From: JAFHCF01 sp048497495
Lineage (GTDB): Bacteria > Pseudomonadota > Alphaproteobacteria > Rhizobiales > Ancalomicrobiaceae
DNA: 55,579 nt
Reading direction: 5' to 3'
NCBI GenBank assembly: GCA_048497495.1
Contig: JAFHCF010000035.1
Span: 1-55,579 of the forward strand
Below the pieces are notes generated by a model that saw only the letters and a program-made list of their open reading frames with translations, did not search any database and was not told the DNA's origin. The position numbers and the translations under genes were made by a program. Positions within the stretch are counted from its first letter, which is position 1, and each line of letters begins with the position of its first letter. Below are positions 42,603-51,358 of the stretch, one piece after another.

Positions 42603-44273
42603 TCACCGGATCTGATTGAGGAGTTCGGCGCCCTGGGTGACGACGCGACGGCCCGCCTCGACCCCGGAGACGATCAACACCCGCTCGCCGTCGAGCGGTT
42701 CGACCCGCACCTCGCGCGGTACGAAGCGTTCCGGGTTGGTATGCTCGTAGACGATCGCCTGACCGTTGCCCCCGCGCAGTACGCTGGAGCGCGGCACAGC
42801 GATGCCCTTGCGCTCGTCGGTGGTCATGGCGAGCACCGTCAACAATTGTCCGGCCCGCAGCCCCTTGGCGTCGCGCTCCACGGCGAACTGCACCGGGATC
42901 GCCTGATTGCGGTCGGACAGTCCACTGCCGACGAAGGTGAGGATGAGGCCGCGCCCGTCCGGTAGACGCCCGGTTGCCGCGCCCGCGAAGGCGTGGGCCT
43001 CGTAGCTCAGGGCCTCGACCCAGTAGCGACCCGGATCGATGATCTGGAAGATCACCGCATTGGTTTCGGCGATCTGGCCGGCAGTCGCCTGCACGGCGGC
43101 GATCACCCCGGAGACCGGTGCGACGAGGTTCTCCGGCTGCCGCGCCGAGCGGTCGAGATTGGCCCGCCGTGTCCGCATGCCCGCGAGTTCGACCTCGGCG
43201 TCCTCAATCTGGGCCCGCGCCATGGTGGCGGTGATCTGGCGGTAGCGTTCGAGGCGGCGCTCCATCAGGGAGATCTGCTGTTCGAGTTCGTGCGCCTGCT
43301 GCTGCTGCGTGGTGACGTCGGCGGCGCCCAATGCCGGCTGGACGGTGGCGAGCACGTCTCCCGCCGCGACCTTCGTCCCCAGCCGGGGAAAGCCCCCGGC
43401 GGGCGGCAGCAACCGGCCCGCGACGGAGGCCTGGACGAAGCCGAAACCACTGGGGTCTGGGATGACGCGGGCGGGCAATTCCACCGTGCCGGGGTGGGTC
43501 TCGATCTCGGTGAAGAGTGTACGCAGGGCGAGAATGCGTTGGCTCGGTTTGGGCACGAACAACGAACCGTCGGCGAAGCGTTGTGCCATGTCGCGGGCGA
43601 CGGAGGTCGACGGCGGCTCGGCGGCGGTCGGATCGCCGTACCCGACGACGATGGCGAGGACCAGCCCCGCCACCGCGCCGCGGCGTCGGCGAAACGCCGT
43701 CGCGACCGTGAGCCCGGCAAGGAAACCGGCCACGCCGACCATCCAGACGTCCGCGCCCCAGGGGAGACGCGATCCGTCGACACCCGCCGCCCAGGCCGTC
43801 GCGACGGCCGACACGGAGGTCGACATCGGTCGGTTCTTCTCGGGCTCGGTGAGTGGGAGGGCCAGCGTGGCGGTGAGCACGTCCATGCGGCCATCCGCCT
43901 GAACGGTCACCGCGAGATCGATGGTCGAGGCTTCGGCGAGCCAGGGCGCGTCGAGCCGATAGATGCCGGTGCCGTCGCCGATCGCGGTGCCCGTTCCCCG
44001 GGGCGTATCGACCTCGATCTGGGCGCCGATGACGGGCGCATTGTCGCGAAAGCCGTCGAGGTGGATCTCCAGCACCCGGCTGCGGGCGATCGCCACCAAC
44101 TCGATGTCCTCGGACGAAGCGTCGGCGCGCGGCGCCACGGTGGTGGAGATCGGCGGTGGCGAAGCGCCGTGGTCGTGCCCGTCGTGGGCACGCGGGGCGG
44201 AGGGAGCGATAGTGGCGGCGAAGGCGAGGCACGCGGCGAGCGCGAGGCCGTGAAGACGCGTGTTCGGTCGCAT
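42603..44273 (-). CDS. cusB: RND periplasmic adaptor (CusB-like) with an N-terminal extension
   Basis: 556 residues from the ATG at 44273. A signal peptide (about 1-29) is followed by a His motif AHDGHDHG, a beta domain of about 130 residues, a second hydrophobic helix (about 167-190, VWMVGVAGFLAGLTVATAF) and then the adaptor proper. The adaptor part has a barrel-sandwich, a coiled-coil hairpin with QQQQAHELEQQISLMERRLE, and membrane-proximal strands. The extension with its own membrane helix is unlike E. coli CusB. It may add a metal-binding periplasmic domain. It follows the sensor kinase by 96 bases and carries a dyad upstream. Confidence 0.88.
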   Translation of the reverse strand: MRPNTRLHGLALAACLAFAATIAPSAPRAHDGHDHGASPPPISTTVAPRADASSEDIELVAIARSRVLEIHLDGFRDNAPVIGAQIEVDTPRGTGTAIGDGTGIYRLDAPWLAEASTIDLAVTVQADGRMDVLTATLALPLTEPEKNRPMSTSVSAVATAWAAGVDGSRLPWGADVWMVGVAGFLAGLTVATAFRRRRGAVAGLVLAIVVGYGDPTAAEPPSTSVARDMAQRFADGSLFVPKPSQRILALRTLFTEIETHPGTVELPARVIPDPSGFGFVQASVAGRLLPPAGGFPRLGTKVAAGDVLATVQPALGAADVTTQQQQAHELEQQISLMERRLERYRQITATMARAQIEDAEVELAGMRTRRANLDRSARQPENLVAPVSGVIAAVQATAGQIAETNAVIFQIIDPGRYWVEALSYEAHAFAGAATGRLPDGRGLILTFVGSGLSDRNQAIPVQFAVERDAKGLRAGQLLTVLAMTTDERKGIAVPRSSVLRGGNGQAIVYEHTNPERFVPREVRVEPLDGERVLIVSGVEAGRRVVTQGAELLNQIR

Positions 44274-44355
44274 GAATCGTCCCGGTTCGGCGATCGATGA
44301 CCGATCGCACCACCTCGGATCCTGGCAGCCGCCGTCCTTCCGCAGTTTGCAAGCG

Positions 44356-44372
44356 TGTAACAAATTGTTTCA
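44356..44372 (-). promoter_or_regulatory. Dyad upstream of the pump genes (candidate response-regulator site)
   Basis: TG-N-AACAA-N-TTGTT-N-CA, an AT-rich dyad in GC-rich surroundings, overlapping the sensor kinase stop codon and 83 bases before the adaptor start. It could be the binding site of the cognate OmpR-type regulator for a promoter internal to the operon. Confidence 0.4.
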
Positions 44373-45707
44373 AGAACCCGGCGTGGCGTTGGTCGCGAGC
44401 AGACGCACCCGGACTGCGAGCCCGCGAGGCAGTCGATTGGAGATCGAGAGTTCGCCGCCGTGGCCTTCGACGATCGCCTTGGCGATGGTCAGGCCGAGGC
44501 CGAAGCCGCCTGTGTCGGCGTTGCGCGATGGCTCCAGTCGAACGAAGGGCTGCAGCGCCATCTCGACCCGGTCGGGCGGGATGCCGGGGCCCTCGTCGGT
44601 GATCAGGACTTCGACACCGTCGTCCCTTTCCGCGACCTCGACGACGGCGCGTTCACCGTATTTGACGGCGTTCTCCACCAAGTTGGCGAAGGCACGTTTC
44701 AGAGCGAGATGCCGGCCGGGCACGACGGCGCTGCGCGAACCACGAAGTTCGACGTCATGACCGACATCGGCGAGATCCCCGGCCAACGTCTCGAGGATGG
44801 CGACGATGTCGACCGGCTTCACCGGTTCATCCGCCCGATCGCCGCGCAGATAGGCGAGCGTCTGATCGATCATCCGTTCCATCTCGTCGAGGTCGCCGGC
44901 GATGGCATCCCGCGTGTCGGCCTCGCCGACGTCCTCGATCCGAAAGCGTAGACGGGTGATCGGGGTCTTGAGGTCGTGGCTGACAGCGGCCAGCGCCTGG
45001 GTGCGGTCGTCGACCAATTGCTTGATCCGCCTTTGCATCTCGTTGAAGGCGCGGGCCAAGGCCCGGATCTCGGTCGGCCCGTCCTCCGGTACGAGGACGG
45101 TCTCGGTACCGCGATAGAGCCGCTTGGCCGCATCGACGAAAGTGGAGAGCGGATGGGTCAGCCAACGCACCAGCACGATCGACAAGACGATCGCACCGAG
45201 CGCCATCAGGGTGGTCGACAGCAGCGCTCCACGCCCGGCACTCTCACGCAACGGATGCGCGACCAAGGAGAAATTGATCCAACTGCGATCGGGCAGTCGC
45301 AGGGAAATCGAGGCGAGGTGGGGATCGTCGACAGCGGCGCGATTGGCGCCGATCACGACGTCGCCATCCGCCAGATCTTCGCCGAGCGAGCGCAGCCGCT
45401 GCCCTATGCCCACCATCGCCGTCGCGCCGGGACCACCGGCCACCGCATGTTCGGCGCGGCTCCAATGGCTGTCGATCGGCCCACCGGAGAGATCGTGCGC
45501 CACCGCCTCGCGTTCCGACGGAGCCACCCGCATCACTGCGCGACGGATGGTCAGCAGTCGATCGGCGAGCCGCGTCTCGTCGGCGAGGATCGCCTCGCGA
45601 TCGAGCGCGTGCTGGTAGGTCCACAAGCTGACCAAATGCACGGCGCCGATACCGACGAGTAGGACAACTATGGTGCGGGCGATCAGACTATCGAACCAGC
45701 CCCTCAT
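44370..45707 (-). CDS. HAMP-domain sensor histidine kinase
   Basis: 445 residues. Two membrane helices (about 10-29 and 160-182) enclose a periplasmic sensor domain of about 130 residues. Then come a HAMP linker and a dimerisation helix with the phosphorylated His in AAVSHDLKTPITRL. The ATP-binding domain has an N box (LVENAVKYG), a DEGPGIP G1 box and GFGLGLTIAKAIV. It is 14 bases after the response regulator gene. Placed before a copper RND pump, it probably senses periplasmic copper or silver, though no clear metal motif is seen in the sensor loop. Confidence 0.92.
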   Translation of the reverse strand: MRGWFDSLIARTIVVLLVGIGAVHLVSLWTYQHALDREAILADETRLADRLLTIRRAVMRVAPSEREAVAHDLSGGPIDSHWSRAEHAVAGGPGATAMVGIGQRLRSLGEDLADGDVVIGANRAAVDDPHLASISLRLPDRSWINFSLVAHPLRESAGRGALLSTTLMALGAIVLSIVLVRWLTHPLSTFVDAAKRLYRGTETVLVPEDGPTEIRALARAFNEMQRRIKQLVDDRTQALAAVSHDLKTPITRLRFRIEDVGEADTRDAIAGDLDEMERMIDQTLAYLRGDRADEPVKPVDIVAILETLAGDLADVGHDVELRGSRSAVVPGRHLALKRAFANLVENAVKYGERAVVEVAERDDGVEVLITDEGPGIPPDRVEMALQPFVRLEPSRNADTGGFGLGLTIAKAIVEGHGGELSISNRLPRGLAVRVRLLATNATPGS

Positions 45708-45721
45708 GTTAGCTCCCACCG

Positions 45722-46459
45722 TCACGACCGCACGACCTCGGGCAGGAACATGTATCCGGCACCGCGTACGGTCTTGATCACCTCGCCGGCATTCTCCAGC
45801 TTGCGCCGGAGCCGGCTGATCTGGACGTCGATGGCCCGGTCGAAACTGTCGCTTACCCGATTGCGGGCGGCATCGAGCAGGTAATCGCGGCTGAGCACCC
45901 GCTGAGGTGCCTCGAGAAAGGCGAGGAGCAGATCGTATTCGCCGGTGGAGAGATCGACCACGACGCCCCTCGGGTCGAAGAGTTCGCGCCGAAGCGTGTC
46001 GAGACGCCATCCGGCAAAGCCGATGTTGCGGCCCGATCGACCGGACTGCGCCGTCGGCGCGTCGGCCGAGGCCCGCGTTCGGCGCAGCACCGCCTTGATC
46101 CGCGCCAAGAGTTCTCGGGGATTGAACGGCTTGGCGAGGTAGTCGTCGGCCCCGACCTCCAACCCGACGATGCGGTCGACGTCGTCGCCCTTGGCGGTCA
46201 GCATGATGACGGGTAGCGACGAGGTGCGACGCAGATCGCGGCACAATTCGAGCCCGTCGGATCCCGGCAACATGATGTCGAGCACCACGAGTTGCGGCGC
46301 ACCGTGGCGCAGCGCCTCCCACATCTCGACGCCATTGCCCGCGGTCAGGACGCGAAAGCCGTGAGAGCGCAAGAATTTGGAGACGAGCCGACGGATCTCG
46401 CCGTCGTCGTCGACGAGCAGCAGTTCGGTCGTCTCCGGCTGTGGGGTGGTGTCGTTCAT
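45722..46459 (-). CDS. OmpR-family response regulator
   Basis: 245 residues from the ATG at 46459. The receiver domain has the acid pocket DDD near residue 17-19, phosphoacceptor Asp61 in VVLDIMLPGSDG, and Lys in YLAKPF. The C-terminal winged helix is of OmpR/PhoB type (STGEYDLLLAFLEAP, then RVSDSFDRAIDVQISRLRRK and VRGAGYMF). It starts the long minus-strand run that leads to the sensor kinase, the RND pump and the oxidase genes, so it probably switches on the whole set. Confidence 0.93.
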   Translation of the reverse strand: MNDTTPQPETTELLLVDDDGEIRRLVSKFLRSHGFRVLTAGNGVEMWEALRHGAPQLVVLDIMLPGSDGLELCRDLRRTSSLPVIMLTAKGDDVDRIVGLEVGADDYLAKPFNPRELLARIKAVLRRTRASADAPTAQSGRSGRNIGFAGWRLDTLRRELFDPRGVVVDLSTGEYDLLLAFLEAPQRVLSRDYLLDAARNRVSDSFDRAIDVQISRLRRKLENAGEVIKTVRGAGYMFLPEVVRS

Positions 46460-46586
46460 TGATTGGACAGTCGTTGGACTTCGACGGCGGGTTGGTATTT
46501 CCGATGGTGTGTCGATCATCCCTATTTTAGATCCTCTCTTCGCTGAGAGGGAAGCCGATCGAACGAGGTCCAACCGTGGGCGAAGT

Positions 46587-46626
46587 TCAGCGGGTGGCCG
46601 CTAGGCCGAAATGAAACGGACAGAAG
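46587..46626 (-). pseudogene. Detached C-terminal tail of a methyltransferase gene
   Basis: The minus strand encodes CPFHFGLAATR and a stop, the same end as the methyltransferase at 32868-33443 (CPFHFGLSATR). DNA identity extends a few bases past the stop. The rest of the gene is missing, so this is a recombination scar. Confidence 0.55.
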
Positions 46627-46779
46627 TTGAAGTGCGCCGTCGTGATCGATCCCGACAAGCGCTACGAGGTTCTCTCGAAGTTCACCAACGAACTGCGACA
46701 GCCGAGCCGTCGATACGCTGCCGCTGGGTCGCGGCCGACACTGATGTCTGCGGCGACGCTGGATTTCGTGGCCCAACGA

Positions 46780-47393
46780 GACGGAGTCCGGGCCACGGAA
46801 GCGAAGATTTCGACCTCGAATACTGGTCGGCCATACTGGCCCCCTCGGATCCGCCGCGATCCCGCGGCGATATCGCTCAGGAACTTGTACCATCCACATC
46901 CGGCTCACGTCGGCCTCGACCGCGTCACCGAGCGCCGCATCCCAGGCTGCGGTCGCGATGGGCATCGCGGTTCGTCGAAACACGGCGATGTGGACGTCTT
47001 GCTCGGCGGCGAGCCGCAGGAACGAACACTGGCTATCCGGGGCGAATGAACCGACGCCGAATCCCGGAGCGCCCATTGCGCACTCCAGGCCGGCTCGCTC
47101 CTTGTCGTGGAGCAGCGGGCGGCCAAGGAGCGGACCACTTCGGGCTCGTGCGCGCAACCCGAGACGCTCTCCGTCATGGCGAGCAGCCGGGCGATGGTTG
47201 CAGAATAGTAGGAGACAGCGTCCGCGCCGGTTGTCGGCAGCGTCGAGATGCTTCGGCGGACGGCTTCGAGTTCCGCGACGGCCTTGCGAGCTTCGCCGAT
47301 CGGCAATTGGAACACGTCGGTTTCTACAAGCGGATCCGGTCGGCCGAATGCGTCGAGGAAGACCGCTAGGTGTCCGATGTCGGTTTTCGACAT
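46780..47393 (-). pseudogene. NIT-domain chemoreceptor fragment, frameshifted
   Basis: Minus-strand frames give the nitrate/nitrite-sensing (NIT) domain of a methyl-accepting chemotaxis protein. It starts with LPIGEARKAVAELEAVRRSI and GADAVSYYSATIARLLAMTE, then shifts frame near 47110 and continues LHDKERAGLECAMGAPGFG. A second shift near 46850 leads to GGSEGASMADQYS. The N-terminal start and the whole signalling half are absent. Its 5' end abuts the RepB fragment on the other strand. The stretch 46640-46780 is unassigned. Confidence 0.6.
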
Positions 47394-47790
47394 GCTTCGC
47401 CGTATGGCACCGATCCGTCAGGTGGAGGCCGCGGAACTGATGATCGGCCAGAACAACTATACGGCCATGTTTGCGAAGGTGCTGCTGGCAATCACTCCCG
47501 AGAAGCTCTTGGTCGTTCTCCGCAGGAAGAAAGTCGACAGCGTGACGGCTGAGCAGATTGCCCGGATGGAACGCGAGTTCCTGAGTCTGCAGACCCAGGT
47601 CAAGTCTGTCGAGGACAGCTACGGCCTCGACAATTTCCAACTGACGGTTACCTGTGGCTATATGCGGACATTGCTCGCCAATGGGCGGATCGTCCGTTGG
47701 CTGACGCAGCATCGCCCGGAGTACCTGTCGGAATTCCAATCGATCGCCGGGATCGAGAGCTTCGGCGACGCCAAGTCCGCCACCGAGTGA
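47377..47790 (+). pseudogene. RepB-type plasmid partition protein, C-terminal domain only
   Basis: 137 codons from the ATG at 47377. The sequence MLRRMAPIRQVEAAELM then NNYTAMFAKVLLA, ARMEREFLSLQTQ and GYMRTLLANGRIVRWL matches the C-terminal RepB domain of alphaproteobacterial partition proteins. The N-terminal ParB nuclease-like and helix-turn-helix parts are gone, and the upstream DNA belongs to the chemoreceptor fragment on the other strand. It is therefore probably dead, though an expressed domain is possible. It marks the start of mobile-element backbone genes. Confidence 0.7.
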
Positions 47791-48196
47791 GGACAATGGG
47801 GACCCGGACCCGACAAACGCGGGGACCGCGGGAGACGCCGCACGGTGAGGCGGATAGAGCGCGGCGATGGGGATGGCGGCGACCCCGCCCGGAGCCCATC
47901 AGGTCGACCGAGGTTTCGGTCCGCCGCGTACTCGACGGCTTGTCGGGTGCGTCTCGAAGCGGGCGTGTCGATCGAGCCGGATCGCGGATCTCGGCACGCC
48001 TGCCCCGCAACGAGGTTCCCATTTCCATGGGCAGCAAGCGGGCGCACGGCCTTCGAAAGGGCAGCGACGGTGCGGCCCTGCGCAAGGGCAGGATGTTCGC
48101 TCGGCACGAGGGCGATGTCTTCGTGCCTCCTCCGAGCATGACGAGATCTACGCATCCGAATGAAAGATGCGGCTTCCACTCGATCGATCCGACCCT

Positions 48197-48276
48197 CCGA
48201 TCGGGGAGAACGGGGTCTGACCCCGCTCTCCCCCGCGAGTGCGGTCGCCGAGCGCGACAGGGCCGCTCGCTCGCAG
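48197..48276. repeat. 79-bp dispersed repeat with palindromic centre, copy B
   Basis: Direct repeat of 8522-8600. The central hairpin is CGGGGTC with its complement around one base. The gap 47791-48448 shows no convincing gene. It holds this repeat and the hairpin before the ParB gene. Confidence 0.75.
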
Positions 48277-48392
48277 GCCACCCGAACGTGGACACCTCGC
48301 CGATCCCCTCGATCCGTCCCGTTCGGCTCGACAGCCCGGTCCCGCGCGACCGCACTCGCCCCCCTCTCTCCCCGCGCGCTCACGCGCCCCCG

Positions 48393-48425
48393 GGACACAT
48401 GCGCGGGGACTTCGCGCATGTGTCC
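48393..48425 (+). promoter_or_regulatory. Perfect 13-bp inverted repeat just upstream of the ParB gene
   Basis: Arms GGACACATGCGCG and its exact complement flank a seven-base loop, ending 23 bases before the ParB start codon. It could be a ParB-binding site for autoregulation (parS-like), or an RNA hairpin in the 5' leader. It does not resemble the Spo0J/ParB parS consensus. Confidence 0.5.
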
Positions 48426-48448
48426 GAGGACGACGAGGAGAGACCACC

Positions 48449-50455
48449 ATGACCAAGACGTTCAGAGAGATCCCGCTCGGCCGACTGGTGCCGAGCGCCG
48501 CCAACGTACGCAAGACCGGCCGTGATGCGCGGGTCGACGAACTCGCCGCCTCGATCGCGGCGCACGGGCTCTTGCAGAACCTCACGGTGCGGCCGGTCGG
48601 CGGCGGTGAGGAGGAGGCGAGCCGCTTCGAAGTGGTGGCGGGCGGTCGCCGTCTCGCCGCGTTGAAGCTCTTGGTGAAGGAAAAGCGTTTGCCGAAGTCC
48701 TTCGCCGTGCCGTGCAAGGTGGTGGCCGTGGAGGACGGCGAGGAGGTCAGTCTCGCCGAGAACGTCACCCAGGCGCCGATGCATCCGGCAGACCAGTACG
48801 AGGCCTTCGCCCGGCTCGTCGAAGCGGGGAAGGGCGTCGAGGAGATCGCCGCCCGTTTCGGCGTGAGTGCGACGGTGGTGCGCCAACGGATGAAGCTCGG
48901 CGCGGTGTCGCCGAAGCTGATGACGCTCTATCGCGAAGGCGAGGTCTCGCTCGATCAGCTGATGGCCTTCGCTGTCACAGACGATCACGCCACGCAGGAA
49001 CGGGTGTGGGCGGAGCTCGGTTGGAACAAGAGCAAGGATGCCATCCGTCGAGCCCTGACGGCGGCGCACGTGCCGGCCGGGGATCGGCGCGTGCGGCTCG
49101 TCGGCGTCGAGGCCTATGAGGCGGCGGGAGGTGTCGTGGTGCGCGATCTCTTCGACGAGACCAGCGGCGGCTGGCTCACCGACGTGACGCTGCTCGATCG
49201 GCTCGTTCGGGCGCGGCTCGACGAGGAGGGCGCGCGCGTGCGGGCCAAGGGTTGGAAGTGGGTCGAGGTCGATCCGGAATACCCGCATGCTCTTGCCGCC
49301 GGACTGCGTCGGCTCTACCCCCGAACGGTCGAAGCGAGCGAGGAGACGACGACGCGGATCGCCGAACTCAAGGTCGAGAAGGTCCGTCTCGCCGAGGCCT
49401 CGGACGGCGAACTCGCCGACGAGGCGGAAGCGGCTTGGCAGCGGATCGAGGACGAGATCGCGGCGTGGCAGCCGCAGCCGGACTTTGCGGCCGAGGACCG
49501 TGGGATCGCCGGGGCGTTCGTCTCGCTCGGGTGGGACGGTGCGGTGCGGATCGAGCGTGGCTTCGTACGAGCCGAGGATGAGCCGGCGATCGTCACCCCT
49601 GAGGTGGAGGAAGAAGGGGAGGGCGCTTCCGACACGGCTCACGAGAGCGGAACTGTCGACGCGAGCGACGGCGAAAGGGAAGAACCAGACGATGCCTCGA
49701 CGTTGGCGATGTTCTCCGACAAGCTCACGGCCGAACTTTCGGCGCACCGCACGCTCGCTCTTCGCGATGCGCTCACTGGTGCCCCGCGTATCGCCCTGCG
49801 CGCCGTCGTCCATGCGCTCGCGGCGCGGACCTTCTTTCGCTATGTCTCGGGCACCGCGCTTGAGATCGAGCCGAAGACGGTGGGGCTCGTGGGCCACGCT
49901 CCGGGCATCGGCGACACCCCGACCGAACGGCGGATCGCCGCACGGCATGCCGCCTGGGCTTCGTGCCTGCCCGCCGACGTCAACGACCTCTGGTCCTTCG
50001 TCATGGGCCTCGACGAGACGGCGGCGCTCGATCTCCTCGCCCATTGCGCGGGGCTCACCGTCAACGCATTGCGCCTGCCGTGGGATCGCCGTCCGAGCGC
50101 GCTCACCCATGTCGATGGTCTGGCGGAAGTGCTCGGTCTCGACATGACGCGCTTCTGGGAGGCGACCGCCGCGAGCTATTTCTCGCGCGTCACCAAGGGG
50201 CGGATCGTCGAGGCGGTCGAAGAGGTGGCAGGTCGTGCGGCAGCTGAGCGGATCATCGGCTTCAAGAAGGCGGAGATGGCGGCGGAAGCGGAACGCCTGT
50301 TGCGTCCGATCGGTTGGTTGCCGCCGATGCTGCGGACCAAGGGGCATCCGGCCTTCACGACGGCCGAGGTGGCGGTGGACAGTCCCGCCGACGCAGCGAC
50401 CGATGCTTCCGTCTCCGAGGAGCGGGCCGAGGATCTGACGATCGCCGCCGAGTGA
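48449..50455 (+). CDS. Large ParB/RepB/Spo0J-type protein of a mobile element
   Basis: 668 residues from the ATG at 48449, with GAGGAGAGA upstream. The ParB N-domain is at about 1-115 (IPLGRLVPSAANVRKTG, LLQNLTVRPV, VVAGGRRLAAL, LAENVTQAPMHPADQYEAF). A KorB-like helix-turn-helix follows (EIAARFGVSATVVRQRMKL). A long helical C-terminal region with an acidic stretch (about 395-420) has no known domain. It is about twice the length of chromosomal ParB and is typical of proteins beside DUF736 and ArdC on rhizobial and sphingomonad elements. Role: partition or regulation of the element. No ParA is visible in the window. Confidence 0.88.
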   Translation: MTKTFREIPLGRLVPSAANVRKTGRDARVDELAASIAAHGLLQNLTVRPVGGGEEEASRFEVVAGGRRLAALKLLVKEKRLPKSFAVPCKVVAVEDGEEVSLAENVTQAPMHPADQYEAFARLVEAGKGVEEIAARFGVSATVVRQRMKLGAVSPKLMTLYREGEVSLDQLMAFAVTDDHATQERVWAELGWNKSKDAIRRALTAAHVPAGDRRVRLVGVEAYEAAGGVVVRDLFDETSGGWLTDVTLLDRLVRARLDEEGARVRAKGWKWVEVDPEYPHALAAGLRRLYPRTVEASEETTTRIAELKVEKVRLAEASDGELADEAEAAWQRIEDEIAAWQPQPDFAAEDRGIAGAFVSLGWDGAVRIERGFVRAEDEPAIVTPEVEEEGEGASDTAHESGTVDASDGEREEPDDASTLAMFSDKLTAELSAHRTLALRDALTGAPRIALRAVVHALAARTFFRYVSGTALEIEPKTVGLVGHAPGIGDTPTERRIAARHAAWASCLPADVNDLWSFVMGLDETAALDLLAHCAGLTVNALRLPWDRRPSALTHVDGLAEVLGLDMTRFWEATAASYFSRVTKGRIVEAVEEVAGRAAAERIIGFKKAEMAAEAERLLRPIGWLPPMLRTKGHPAFTTAEVAVDSPADAATDASVSEERAEDLTIAAE

Positions 50456-50875
50456 TCGCCGTCGAACCAGCGCGTGCCGGTCGATCCGCAAGGGTCGGCC
50501 GGCTTTCGTGCGTGTGGAGTGTGGCGGTGAAGACGGGGAGGCCTTCGGTCATGCCACAGTCGGTGGCGGCGAACGCAGGAAGGCGCCTCGCTGTCGCTCA
50601 ATACCAGCCGGAGTGGGGCCCTGGCGGTTTGAAAATGTTGTTACTGCCGATCATTCTACTGCCCCTCATCGTTTCAACCGATCGTCAAATTGTCTGTCCT
50701 CTGCCGTGATCGACCGAGGCCCACGGCGTCCTCTCGTCTCTCGTGTCTGGCCGAGGTGCGGCCGGTTCCCGGCCCCTCGCATGTTCCACAACGGCGGCGG
50801 CCGACTTCTCTTCCCCTGCCGGCCGGGCGAGCCCGACGCGGCATTCCTCGCGGAGAACAAGACAAGTCGTCGCCC

Positions 50876-50942
50876 GCCGTCCTCCACTGACGCTTCGGCC
50901 CGGAGGGTGCGGTCCACTCGGCCTCGGCCCTCCCGTCGCCAT
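50876..50942 (+). promoter_or_regulatory. Conserved leader block before DUF736, copy 1
   Basis: GCCGTCCTCC-A-CT-G-ACG then TTCGGCCC, with GC-rich blocks following, matches 53960-54030 before ardC with few differences. It lies 46 bases upstream of the DUF736 start. The gap 50456-50987 shows no gene. It also contains an AT-richer patch at 50630-50700. Confidence 0.5.
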
Positions 50943-50987
50943 CGAGGCCGCGATGGGCGTGGCCGAGACCAGACGAGGAACACGACA

Positions 50988-51296
50988 ATGGCGACCATCG
51001 GCACCTTCACGAAGTCCGGCGCGGAATACACCGGCGCGGTCAAGACGCTCACCCTCAACGTCAAGGCTCGGTTCACCCCGGCGGAGAGCGACAGCGACAA
51101 GGCCCCCGACTTCCGCATCTTCGCCGGCCAGACCGAATTTGGCGCGGCCTGGAAGAAGACCTCCCGCGACAACCGCGACTACCTCTCCGTCAAGCTCGAC
51201 GACCCGAGCTTCCCCGCCCCGATCTACGCCTCGCTGGTCGAGGTCGAAGGCACCGACGGCTTCTCCCTCATCTGGTCGCGCCGTAACGGCGACTGA
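50988..51296 (+). CDS. DUF736 family protein
   Basis: 102 residues from the ATG at 50988. The family opening MATIGTFTKSGAEYTGAVKT and the end SLIWSRRNGD are typical, with strands DFRIFAGQTEFGAAWKKTS between. DUF736 proteins are small, abundant on alphaproteobacterial plasmids and integrative elements. They have no established function. The gene lies between ParB and DUF2958, and a hairpin follows nine bases after its stop codon. Confidence 0.9.
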   Translation: MATIGTFTKSGAEYTGAVKTLTLNVKARFTPAESDSDKAPDFRIFAGQTEFGAAWKKTSRDNRDYLSVKLDDPSFPAPIYASLVEVEGTDGFSLIWSRRNGD

Positions 51297-51304
51297 GGCG
51301 ATCG

Positions 51305-51328
51305 GCGCCCCGCCACCCGGCGGGGCGC
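51305..51328 (+). terminator. Hairpin between DUF736 and DUF2958 genes
   Basis: GCGCCCCGCC and its exact complement flank a four-base loop, followed by TCTCCTCC. It starts nine bases past the DUF736 stop codon. There is no T-run, so it may act as an attenuator or RNA end. Confidence 0.5.
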
Positions 51329-51358
51329 TCTCCTCCTCGAACCAACGGAGACGACCTC

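Noticed and set aside
46627..47049. Plus-strand frame opposite the chemoreceptor fragment (MKCAVVIDPDKRYEVLSK at its start)
   Set aside because: Some protein-like start, but most of it is antisense to the recognisable NIT domain; no family seen.
47800..48190. Overlapping frames of 98-250 codons on both strands between the RepB fragment and ParB
   Set aside because: None shows a family motif or a ribosome-binding site; composition is that of shadow frames.
48380..50491. 703-residue frame opposite the ParB gene
   Set aside because: Arg/His-rich shadow; the plus strand has ParB motifs and a good ribosome-binding site.
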